Below are positions 33,816 through 41,880 of a stretch of 64,000 bases of DNA, one piece after another; positions within the stretch are counted from its first letter, which is position 1, and each line of letters opens with the position of its first letter. This stretch comes from Neobacillus dielmonensis (lineage in GTDB: Bacteria > Bacillota > Bacilli > Bacillales > Cytobacillaceae), in NCBI RefSeq assembly GCF_000612665.1, contig NZ_HG942074.1:44904-108903 (forward strand), in the 5' to 3' direction. The position numbers and the translations under genes are program-made. The notes under the pieces were generated by a model. That model had not been told where the DNA came from. It was given only the letters and a program-made list of their open reading frames with translations, and ran no database searches.

Positions 33816-35120
33816 CTAACTTTTGATCCGTTTTCTTTGAACGAACATTGCGGACAAACCAATCAAGAAAATGAGCGCTCCTGCCGTCAAATAATTATAC
33901 ATTGGGGTTGCGGTTTGCGGCAGGCTGTTTGTCGTAGCAACGGTCGAGACAGGAGTTGCCGGAACTGTCGGAACCGTTGTTGTCGGTACAGTTGGTGTTG
34001 GTGGTGCAGGAGGTGTTGTTGGTTCAGTCGGTGTTGTAGGCTCAGTCGGTGTTGGCGGTTCTGGGTCTGCCGGTACAGGTTCCTCTTTTATAATATTTTC
34101 AATATCAATGGTAGCAACTTTTTCCTGAGTACATTCACATTTGTTTGTGCTTTTTACATAAACCGTATATTGGCCGTTTTCGGTTACTTGAAAAGCAGAG
34201 TCACTAATCTCGGTACCATCTGATACGAAGTCTTCCACCGCCTTTTCACCAGGCAGCCATTTCATGGAAACAACCTCATCAGCATTTGTTTCAACAGAGA
34301 TGGTAACTGGATCTGTTGTCTGTTCTGTTGGTGTTGCTGACAATTGGATGGAGAGCTCCTCTTCCCCATCAAGTGAGCCAATGATATCATCTGCTAAACC
34401 GGCAAGTACATGGTGACCTCTTGGGTTTGGATGAATGTCACCCGATAACAGTAATTTCGACTGATATCCATCAAATGCTGAATAAGCGTCTGCTAAATAC
34501 GTATCAGAATGACCATCAAGCGGATTAATGGCACTATCGTTGACCTTTGAAATGAATTCATCACCAAGTTTATGTAGAATGTGATAAAAAGGATCTTCAC
34601 TTTCTCCAAATGGATTATACAGATTGTAAAGTATAATCGGCGCACAAATATTTTGGTCACGGATTTCTTTAATAATTTTTGGTAAGTTACTTGCCAGTTT
34701 ATCTGCAGCAGCATTTAGCGAAGAAATCATCGCCAGCTTTTCTTCCCATGTCAGTTTCTTTCGCTCAAGGTCTGTCAATCCTGTAGCTTGAATTAGATCA
34801 TTGCTTCCAATATTAAGAGTAATAACATCGGCATGCTCTAAATGATATCGAAACTGGCCTTCCGGATGGACAAGAGAGTCTAGCAATTCTTGTGATGTTT
34901 GATTGCGTTTGCCATAGTTTTGTACAACATATTCCCCATGATTTCCTATCTGATGAGGAAAGGCCAATCTGGGATTTCCTCCAGAATTAAGAGTGATAGA
35001 GTCCCCAAGTGCTACGAGGCTTGACGTATCATCCTCGCCGTCTGCAAATGCAAATGAAGAGAACAGGGTGTTCAGAGCAAGCATGAGGATGAATAAGATA
35101 GACAATCGTTTGACTTTCAA
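33816..35120 (-). CDS. cell-wall-anchored SGNH/GDSL hydrolase
   Basis: A 434-residue surface esterase or lipase. Parts in order: signal peptide to about residue 26, an SGNH domain with the catalytic serine in VALGDSITL near residue 42, the glycine-asparagine block LNIGSNDL and the DIHPNPRGH motif near residue 230 that supplies Asp and His. Next come a beta-domain, a threonine/proline-rich spacer from about residue 345 and a C-terminal sorting signal: LPQTA, a hydrophobic segment and QRKRIKS. Sortase A would anchor it to peptidoglycan. The esterase substrate may be a polysaccharide acetyl group or a lipid. Monocistronic, with AAGGAGG before the ATG. Confidence 0.92.
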   Translation of the reverse strand: MKVKRLSILFILMLALNTLFSSFAFADGEDDTSSLVALGDSITLNSGGNPRLAFPHQIGNHGEYVVQNYGKRNQTSQELLDSLVHPEGQFRYHLEHADVITLNIGSNDLIQATGLTDLERKKLTWEEKLAMISSLNAAADKLASNLPKIIKEIRDQNICAPIILYNLYNPFGESEDPFYHILHKLGDEFISKVNDSAINPLDGHSDTYLADAYSAFDGYQSKLLLSGDIHPNPRGHHVLAGLADDIIGSLDGEEELSIQLSATPTEQTTDPVTISVETNADEVVSMKWLPGEKAVEDFVSDGTEISDSAFQVTENGQYTVYVKSTNKCECTQEKVATIDIENIIKEEPVPADPEPPTPTEPTTPTEPTTPPAPPTPTVPTTTVPTVPATPVSTVATTNSLPQTATPMYNYLTAGALIFLIGLSAMFVQRKRIKS

Positions 35121-35599
35121 AATGTAATCCTCCTTTTTAAAATTTGTTCTTTATTAAGTACATTATAATAAACAACAATTTTAAAACTCAATCACTTCCA
35201 TTCTACAAAATTTGCAAAAAACCATTTTTCTTTAATCAGGGAACTTTGTTTTTAAAAAAATCAGAACCTTTAAGACTGTAGTGTTCATGGAGTTTGGAAG
35301 GCTCCTTCCCTATTATTTTTCCTAAAATTTAGTAGTATAAGATTTTGTCGAGTCAGTGCAGAAAATATCAAAATATTTTTTTGTGTATAAACTGTCTCAT
35401 AAAAAGAACATGGTTGATGTCCATTCTTTTTTCAGAAAAATGATATATAATTGGGGCTTGGACAGTTGGATTGCTAAATACATAACGGAGAAGAATTTTA
35501 TAATCCAAAAGTTGGAATATATAACCAATAAATAAGCTATAATAGAGAGGTATTATACAAGACTACGACATACTACTATAAATAATAGAGGTGATTACC
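35121..35599. other. AT-rich intergenic region
   Basis: No gene visible. It holds the leftward promoter of the SGNH gene (not pinpointed), a weak hairpin with T-run near 35405-35432 (AAGAACATGG with CCATTCTTTT) and the leader of the VOC gene. Confidence 0.5.
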
Positions 35600-35995
35600 A
35601 TGGGAAGATTGATACATTTTGAGATCCATGTGGATGACATGGATAGGGCAAAGAAGTTTTATGGAGAGGTGTTTGGCTGGGCATTCCAAGACTGGAGTGA
35701 GTACGCAGGGATGTCTTATTTTGGTGCAGTGACTGGAGAAGAGAAGGAACCTGGAATTAATGGAGCACTTATGCAGCGTCAAAGTCCTCCTCCGGAAGCA
35801 AACCAGCCTTTAAACGGATATGCCTGTACAATGGGCGTGGAAAACTACGATGAAGTGGAAGCCAAAATACTAGAGAATGGCGGTAAGGTAGCTTTGCCTA
35901 AATACGCCCTGCCAGGAATGGCTTGGCAAGGTTATTACGTAGATACAGAAGGAAATATTTTTGGTATTCATCAGCCAGATGAAAACGCAAAATAA
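35600..35995 (+). CDS. VOC (glyoxalase/bleomycin resistance) superfamily protein
   Basis: A 131-residue protein of the vicinal oxygen chelate fold. The ATG follows AGAGGTGATTACC; an in-frame GTG nine bases earlier is part of the ribosome site. The family pattern is visible: FEIHVDDMDRAKKFYGEVFGW at the start and YVDTEGNIFGIHQPDENAK at the end. Substrate unknown. Monocistronic, with a terminator at 36056-36104. Confidence 0.9.
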   Translation: MGRLIHFEIHVDDMDRAKKFYGEVFGWAFQDWSEYAGMSYFGAVTGEEKEPGINGALMQRQSPPPEANQPLNGYACTMGVENYDEVEAKILENGGKVALPKYALPGMAWQGYYVDTEGNIFGIHQPDENAK

Positions 35996-36055
35996 AAAGT
36001 GCCTGTTAAAGTCAGAAGTCTTGCTTGATGGACATTGCATAGGTATTTACTCATA

Positions 36056-36104
36056 GAGGACTTTGTTAACTCCACGTAAAGGGGGGTAACAAAGTCCTCT
36101 TTTT
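36056..36104 (+). terminator. terminator after the VOC gene
   Basis: GAGGACTTTGTTA (36056-36068) pairs with TAACAAAGTCCTC (36087-36099), followed by TTTTT. Confidence 0.92.
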
Positions 36105-36163
36105 ATTGGAGCAATAAAGTCAAAAAAGTCATATAACCAGTAAAATTAATCTTATAGGATGAG

Positions 36164-36197
36164 AGGTTAAATTTGATAACCTTTAAATGTAAAGGTT
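36164..36197 (+). promoter_or_regulatory. overlapping inverted repeats before the sugar ABC operon
   Basis: AGGTTA-AATTTGA-TAACCT (36164-36182) overlaps AACCTTTA-AATG-TAAAGGTT (36178-36197). The second is a perfect 8-bp inverted repeat about 40 bases before the ATG. A regulator-binding site is likely; the two RNA hairpins would exclude each other. Confidence 0.55.
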
Positions 36198-36237
36198 TTC
36201 AAAAATGATATTAAAAATTAAAAATGGGAGGTTCATT

Positions 36238-37542
36238 ATGAAAAAGAGTCTCGGCTTAATTTTTACACTCATTCTGTTAATGAGTAGTGTATTGGTGGGG
36301 TGCGGTTCTAAAGATACCGCATCAAGCGATTCAAAAGATAGCAAAGATGGAAATGAAAAAGTGACGCTAAAAGTCACCGTATGGAACTACGATACAACAC
36401 CTGAATTCAAGGCTTTGTTCACAGCCTATGAAAAGGAAAATCCGAATGTCACCATCGAACCAGTTGACATTGAAGCCGCACAGTATGACCAAAAATTAAC
36501 AACCATGCTGGCTGGTAACGATGATTCAGATGTTTTAACCATGAAAAACTTGATTGGGTATTCCAACTATGCATACCGTGGCCAATTAAAAGACATGACT
36601 TCCTACGCAAAAACATTAGATGAAGATAAGTACATGGGCACTTTAGATTACATGAAAGATGATAATGGAAAAATCTACGCATTGCCTTACCGGAACGACT
36701 TCTGGGTACTTTATTACAACAAAAAAATGTTTGACCAAGCAGGCGTAAAATATCCGGACAACATCACTTGGGAAGAATACAGAGACTTAGCGAAGAAATT
36801 AACCTCTGGCTCAGGGGATACAAAAGTATACGGTGCTTATAACCATGTTTGGAGATCAATTACAAACTCTACTGCTGCCGCACAAGTTGTTGGTAAGCCA
36901 GATGCATTAGTAAAAGGCGATTATAGCTTCATTAAAGATATGTATAAAACATTCCTAGGCATGCAGGAAGATAAGAGTGTTCTAGATTATGGTACTGCAA
37001 AATCAACCAACACGACTTATGCATCCCAATTTGAAACAGAAAAAGCCGCAATGCTTCCAATGGGTACTTGGTATATGGCTGGTGTCCTTAATTCGAAAAA
37101 CGCAGGTAAAACCAATGTAGATTGGGCAATTGCTCCACTTCCACAAAAGGAAAAAGGCAAAGTAAAAACATGGGGCTCTCCAACGGCTTTCGCGGTTAAT
37201 AAAAACGCTGCCCACAGCAAAGAAGCTGAAAAGTTTGTGAAATGGGCTTCTGGCGAAGAGGGTGCAAAAGTGGTAGCAGGAGTTGGCGTCGTTCCGGCAT
37301 ATCGTACGGATGCCATTAATGAAACCTACTTTAAGGTTGCTGGAATGCCAAGCGATGAACTTTCTAAGAAAGCGTTTAAAACAGACTTCTTCAATATTGA
37401 AATGCCAATGGACAAAAACTCTGCCGCTATTGACAAAATTCTTAACGAAGAACATGACTTGATCATGATAGGCGAAAACAGTGTGGATAAAGGTCTTAAA
37501 GCGATGGAAGACCGTGTGAAATCTGAAGTATTGAAAAAATAG
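36238..37542 (+). CDS. sugar ABC transporter substrate-binding lipoprotein (family 1)
   Basis: A 434-residue lipoprotein with signal peptide and lipobox LVGC. The ATG at 36238 follows GGGAGG; a longer frame from 36205 has no ribosome site. The family 1 solute-binding pattern (TVWNYDTTPEFKALFTAYEKENPNV, NDFWVLYYNKKMFDQAG and VKWASGEEGAKV) indicates an oligosaccharide importer component. It heads an operon with two permeases, YesL, a heparinase-like protein and a DUF2264 protein, and is followed by a strong hairpin. No ATPase gene is present, as is usual for importers that share an MsmX-type ATPase. Confidence 0.93.
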   Translation: MKKSLGLIFTLILLMSSVLVGCGSKDTASSDSKDSKDGNEKVTLKVTVWNYDTTPEFKALFTAYEKENPNVTIEPVDIEAAQYDQKLTTMLAGNDDSDVLTMKNLIGYSNYAYRGQLKDMTSYAKTLDEDKYMGTLDYMKDDNGKIYALPYRNDFWVLYYNKKMFDQAGVKYPDNITWEEYRDLAKKLTSGSGDTKVYGAYNHVWRSITNSTAAAQVVGKPDALVKGDYSFIKDMYKTFLGMQEDKSVLDYGTAKSTNTTYASQFETEKAAMLPMGTWYMAGVLNSKNAGKTNVDWAIAPLPQKEKGKVKTWGSPTAFAVNKNAAHSKEAEKFVKWASGEEGAKVVAGVGVVPAYRTDAINETYFKVAGMPSDELSKKAFKTDFFNIEMPMDKNSAAIDKILNEEHDLIMIGENSVDKGLKAMEDRVKSEVLKK

Positions 37543-37549
37543 AAACAAT

Positions 37550-37598
37550 AAATGGGGCAAAAGCGAGGGGGAATGTATCCTCGCTTTTGTCCCCATTT
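37550..37598 (+). terminator. intercistronic hairpin after the binding-protein gene
   Basis: AAATGGGG...CAAAAGCGAGG pairs with CCTCGCTTTTG...CCCCATTT, a very stable stem without a T-run. It probably acts as a partial terminator or mRNA stabiliser that keeps the binding protein more abundant than the permeases. Confidence 0.75.
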
Positions 37599-37649
37599 AA
37601 CCCCTTTGTTGAAAGGAGAGAACCGCTAAATTAAAAACAGCGGGCCAAT

Positions 37650-38576
37650 ATGAGTAATACAAACTTGATGCTAAATACTACTCCCAAAATAGTCACAGAA
37701 AAGCAGCGGCGAAGAAGAAATAACTTAATTGCATGGTCCTTTATTACCCCAAATTTCCTTGGATTCGCCATTTTTACCTTAGTCCCTGTAATAGCTTCCT
37801 TTGTTATTGCCTTTATGAAGTGGGATGCCTTTTCCGCTCCAGAATTTGTTGGTTTTGAGAACTTTAAATCGATGATTCATAACCAGACATTTTGGATCTC
37901 CCTTTGGAATACGGTCTATTATACAATCGGCACCGTACCACTGACCTTAATTGCCGCTTTGCTGTTAGCCATTTTACTCAATAAAAAAGTCCGCGGAATC
38001 AGCACCTTTCGTGCCGCCATCTTTTTCCCGTATGTCACTTCTTTAGTTGCTATTGCCGTGGTATGGAATATGTTATTTCACCCGGATATGGGGCTAATTA
38101 ATGACTTTTTACGCTGGATTGGAATTGACAATCCTCCGGGATGGACATCTTCTTCCAAATGGGCGATGCCAGCCATTATTATCGTAAGTGTTTGGCGCGG
38201 AATGGGCTATTACATGGTCCTCTATTTAGCGGGATTACAGAGTATTCCGAGAGAATTATATGAAGCTGCTAAAATTGACGGCGCAAATACTTGGCAGGAA
38301 TTTAGGCATGTAACACTGCCAATGCTTGCACCAACTACTTTCTTAGTATTAATTTTATTAACCATTTCCAGCTTTAAAGTATTTGACTTGATTCAGGTCA
38401 TGACAATGGGTGGACCAGGCCGTGCTACCAACGTGTTGGTTTATCTGATTTACAACGAAGCATTTGTCAATTACGACTTTGGTTTTGCTTCTGCTATTTC
38501 GTTAGTATTATTCATTATTGTTTTAGGAATTACGATTATTCAATTCCGAGTTCAGGAAAAGAATACAGACTTTTAG
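37650..38576 (+). CDS. sugar ABC transporter permease 1
   Basis: A 308-residue inner-membrane permease with about six helices. The binding-protein-dependent transport signature EAAKIDGANTWQEFRHVTLP is visible near residue 207 and docks the ATPase. It belongs to the UgpA/LacF/YesP type. The start is ATG at 37650, 74 bases after the hairpin that follows the binding-protein gene. It pairs with permease 2 just 3 bases downstream. Confidence 0.94.
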   Translation: MSNTNLMLNTTPKIVTEKQRRRRNNLIAWSFITPNFLGFAIFTLVPVIASFVIAFMKWDAFSAPEFVGFENFKSMIHNQTFWISLWNTVYYTIGTVPLTLIAALLLAILLNKKVRGISTFRAAIFFPYVTSLVAIAVVWNMLFHPDMGLINDFLRWIGIDNPPGWTSSSKWAMPAIIIVSVWRGMGYYMVLYLAGLQSIPRELYEAAKIDGANTWQEFRHVTLPMLAPTTFLVLILLTISSFKVFDLIQVMTMGGPGRATNVLVYLIYNEAFVNYDFGFASAISLVLFIIVLGITIIQFRVQEKNTDF

Positions 38577-38588
38577 GGGGTGAACAAC

Positions 38589-39470
38589 TTGGACGCTTCA
38601 GCAAAAACAATGGATACCGCAACGAAAAGCCCAGTGATGTCACGAAAAACAAAAGAAAAAATCGGAAATGCCATTACGTATATCTTTTTACTTTTACTAT
38701 CTTTGTTGGTATTGATCCCATTTTTCTGGATGATTTCATCCTCATTAAAACAAGATAACCAAGTATTTAGTATCCCAATGGAATGGATTCCTTCCAAACC
38801 ACAATGGAATAACTTTGTCGTTATTTGGGATCAAATCCCGTTATTAACCTTCTTTAAAAATACGATCTTTTTAAGTGTAGTCATTACCATCATTCAAGTG
38901 TTGACCAGCAGTTTTGCAGCCTATGGATTTTCTAAAATGAAGTTTAAGGGACGAGATACACTGTTCCTTGCTTATATTGGCACGATCGCTGTCCCATGGC
39001 AGGCTTATATGATTCCGCAGTTTATCATGATGAGGGAAGTGCATCTGACTGATACCTTGTGGTCTTTGGTGTTATTGCAAGCCTTTAGTGCATTTGGTGT
39101 TTTCTTAATGAGACAGTTTTATATGAGTATCCCAGAGGAACTAAGTGAAGCCGCCCGCGTGGATGGGTTAAACGAATACGGAATTTACTTTAAGATCATT
39201 TTGCCGTTATCAAAACCGGCTCTGACCACCCTGGCCGTTTTAACTTTCGTTAATACTTGGAACGATTACATGGGTCCATTTATTTATTTAAATTCAACTG
39301 AAGTGAAAACGATTCAGTTAGGTCTGCGGATGTTTGTCACTTTGTATGATGCTCAGTATGCGTTGATTATGGCTGCCTCGTTGATATCGATTATTCCGAT
39401 TGCCATTGTGTTCATCTTTGCCCAACGATACATTATTGAAGGAATTGCAACGACTGGTATGAAAGGCTGA
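38589..39470 (+). CDS. sugar ABC transporter permease 2
   Basis: A permease of about 293 residues with six helices and the ATPase-docking loop EAARVDGLNEYGIYFKIILP near residue 193. It belongs to the UgpE/LacG/YesQ type. The start is TTG at 38589, eight bases after TAGGGGG; a GTG at 38580 is an in-frame alternative that overlaps that site. With permease 1 it forms the channel of the oligosaccharide importer. Confidence 0.94.
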   Translation: MDASAKTMDTATKSPVMSRKTKEKIGNAITYIFLLLLSLLVLIPFFWMISSSLKQDNQVFSIPMEWIPSKPQWNNFVVIWDQIPLLTFFKNTIFLSVVITIIQVLTSSFAAYGFSKMKFKGRDTLFLAYIGTIAVPWQAYMIPQFIMMREVHLTDTLWSLVLLQAFSAFGVFLMRQFYMSIPEELSEAARVDGLNEYGIYFKIILPLSKPALTTLAVLTFVNTWNDYMGPFIYLNSTEVKTIQLGLRMFVTLYDAQYALIMAASLISIIPIAIVFIFAQRYIIEGIATTGMKG

Positions 39471-39475
39471 TCTGT

Positions 39476-40159
39476 ATGTTTCGAATGAATCTGTCACATT
39501 TTCAATATGCTGCATTGTTTAATTATGGCTATTGGTTTCTCATGTTAAATCTATATTTTGCACTTGCTAATATTCCGTTAATAGCGGCTTTCGTGCTATT
39601 GCAGCTGGTTCCATCCAATCTGGTTTACTATTCGGCTGCCCTTATTCCGATGGGCCCAGCCCTTGCAGCCTTAATTGCGGCCTTGAAAAAAATAGTAGTT
39701 GAAAAAGATATTAGTGTAACAAAAGATTTTTGGAGATTTTATAAGGGGAATTTCTCAAGCTCTATGAAGCTTTGGCTCGTTACTCTTGCCCTGCTATTCA
39801 TACTAGCAATGGATATGGCGATGTTTGCCAACCAATCAATCTTTGCGATTGTTTCTCCTTTATTTATTATATTATCAATCCTATTAATCAATATGGCGAT
39901 ATGTGGCTTGGTAATTCTTACAGAAACGAAACATACCTTAAAAACACTTTTGATTCTGTCGTTCTATTATGCTATCAAAAAGTTTTATCTTACTTTCCTG
40001 AATCTGTTTCTGGCAAGCTTTTTCCTGCTTATTTTGTTTATCAAGCCTGTATTTGCTTTCATGGTGCTGCCAAGTCTCATTTTCTTCTTGATAGTGCGTA
40101 ATAGTTCAGCGATTTTTCGAAATGAAATGACAATCATTAAAGGAAGTGCCCAACATTGA
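39476..40159 (+). CDS. yesL: YesL family (DUF624) membrane protein
   Basis: A 227-residue membrane protein with about five to six helices. The N-terminal NYGYWFLMLNLYFALANIPL segment and the later SMKLWLVTLALLF region fit YesL. YesL is regularly found with YesM/YesN-type sensing and pectin or oligosaccharide importers, but its role is unknown. The ATG is 6 bases after permease 2. Its stop overlaps the TTG start of the heparinase-like gene. Confidence 0.88.
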   Translation: MFRMNLSHFQYAALFNYGYWFLMLNLYFALANIPLIAAFVLLQLVPSNLVYYSAALIPMGPALAALIAALKKIVVEKDISVTKDFWRFYKGNFSSSMKLWLVTLALLFILAMDMAMFANQSIFAIVSPLFIILSILLINMAICGLVILTETKHTLKTLLILSFYYAIKKFYLTFLNLFLASFFLLILFIKPVFAFMVLPSLIFFLIVRNSSAIFRNEMTIIKGSAQH

Positions 40160-41880
40160 AATCGATAGAGGAGTATTTCTCCGGCCATCGTATAAATCAA
40201 CCCTATACAAAGGTATTTCAAGATGAAGTAGAACAGCATATTAAGACACTAACCAGTGATAAAACGCTTCTATTGCCCAAGTTTGAAGGCTATCTGGCTT
40301 ACTTAGAAGATGGCAATCGAAAGCAGTTAGAGGACGTCTATTTTAAGCGCAGAAAAGATGCCACATCTTTAGCGCTTTATTTGCAATGGGAGCAAAATGA
40401 AGAAAAATGGCGCCTATTCGAAGAAATGCTATTCTCTATTTGTCAGGAATATAGCTGGGCTCTGCCTGCCCATATTCGCATCAATGGCGAAAAAAACAGT
40501 TATACAGATGCTTATGAAACGGTAGATTTATTTGCATCGGAAACGGCACACTTTTTGGCAGAGTGTACGGTTCTTTTTAAAAATAAGTTAACTCCAGCAT
40601 TATTAAGCATAATGAAAACGGAAATTCAGAGACGGGTATTAATCCCATTCGTAAATCGGGAATGGAAGTTTGAAAGACTTACGAATAACTGGAGTGCCGT
40701 CTGTGCCGGGTCCATCGGAATGGCTGCAATGATTTTGTTAGAAGATGGGGAAACTAGGCACCGGATCCTACAAAGGGTAGAAAAGGCGATGGAATGCTTC
40801 TTGCAAGGCTATGGGGAAGATGGGGCCTGCGTGGAAGGAATGGGCTATTGGGTATATGGGGTAGGTTACTATAGCTATTTTGCAGACATGTATGAACAGG
40901 TCGAAGGGAAGGACTTATTTACAGCCTCCAAATGGCGAAATATCGCAGCCTTCCCATTAAAAGCCATGCTGCCTTCGGGGAATTACCTTCCTTTTTCGGA
41001 CTCACCCGAGAAAGTGTCCATTCCTTCCGGCTTAAATGCGTTTTTCTTTAAAAAGTTTGGGATTGTTCCTGCACAAGAAACAGCCGTAACAGACTTTCAC
41101 TTTGATCATTGTTACCGCTGGGGCCACCTTAGCCGGATATTGTGGTGGAGTAAGCAGGAAGTAAGAGATTCCTTTCAACAACTAAATGGTGAGTTTATTC
41201 TCGATGATGCAAAATGGGTCATAGTAAAGCAGCCTGATTTTTATTTTGCCGCTAAAGGCGGACATAATGATGAATCCCATAATCACAATGATTTGGGGCA
41301 TTTTGTTCTAGGTGATGCCAAGGGGTTAGTTTTTGATGACTTAGGTGCTCCGGTTTATACGGCTGATTATTTTGGAGAGAAACGTTATGAATTTGTCCAT
41401 ACAAGATCTTTCTTCCATTCTGTTCCATATTTGGATCATCAGGAGCAAAGGGAAGGCCGAGACTATCAATCTTCTATTGAAGAAATTAGCCAAGAACCTG
41501 GTCGACTTTCGGTTGTGTATGACCTTCACAAAGCTTATTCAATCACAAAAGATAGTCAGTTTACACGTACCTACACATTAGCGGCAGGTGAACGGGAACT
41601 TAGGATTAAAGATGCTTTTACGCAGCCAATTCCCTATGAAACACACTTTATCACAAGAATAAAGCCCGACGTTTTCTCAGAGACCCTTAGTTGGAATCAT
41701 GGACAATGGACTCTCCATTTTGACAAGGAATTATTTATGTTTGAGTTGGAAGAGCTGGAAATAAGCAATCATTTTGGCGAAAAGGAAACGGTCTTCAATT
41801 TGAAGTTTATTTCCAAAGATCATAATAGACTTGAGTTTGATATAAAGGTATCTTGGCTGGATGGTGAAAAGGATGAATAA
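40156..41880 (+). CDS. heparinase II/III family protein, probable polysaccharide lyase
   Basis: A 574-residue protein without a signal peptide, so probably cytosolic. The start is TTG overlapping the YesL stop, with AAAGGAAG upstream. Residues 100-340 form the alpha-helical toroid typical of the family (NNWSAVCAGSIGMAA, EGMGYWVYGVGYYSYF). The C-terminal beta-sandwich carries GGHNDESHNHNDLGHFVLGD near residue 372, the family's metal and catalytic region. Lyases of this group beta-eliminate uronic acid-containing chains, giving unsaturated uronyl ends. Such ends are the substrate of the GH88 enzyme encoded in the same locus. The exact polysaccharide is unknown. Confidence 0.87.
   Translation: MKSIEEYFSGHRINQPYTKVFQDEVEQHIKTLTSDKTLLLPKFEGYLAYLEDGNRKQLEDVYFKRRKDATSLALYLQWEQNEEKWRLFEEMLFSICQEYSWALPAHIRINGEKNSYTDAYETVDLFASETAHFLAECTVLFKNKLTPALLSIMKTEIQRRVLIPFVNREWKFERLTNNWSAVCAGSIGMAAMILLEDGETRHRILQRVEKAMECFLQGYGEDGACVEGMGYWVYGVGYYSYFADMYEQVEGKDLFTASKWRNIAAFPLKAMLPSGNYLPFSDSPEKVSIPSGLNAFFFKKFGIVPAQETAVTDFHFDHCYRWGHLSRILWWSKQEVRDSFQQLNGEFILDDAKWVIVKQPDFYFAAKGGHNDESHNHNDLGHFVLGDAKGLVFDDLGAPVYTADYFGEKRYEFVHTRSFFHSVPYLDHQEQREGRDYQSSIEEISQEPGRLSVVYDLHKAYSITKDSQFTRTYTLAAGERELRIKDAFTQPIPYETHFITRIKPDVFSETLSWNHGQWTLHFDKELFMFELEELEISNHFGEKETVFNLKFISKDHNRLEFDIKVSWLDGEKDE

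Noticed and set aside
33837-34223. Cysteine-rich rightward open frame
   Set aside because: It is antisense to the threonine/proline spacer of the SGNH gene, and its composition is a by-product of that repeat.
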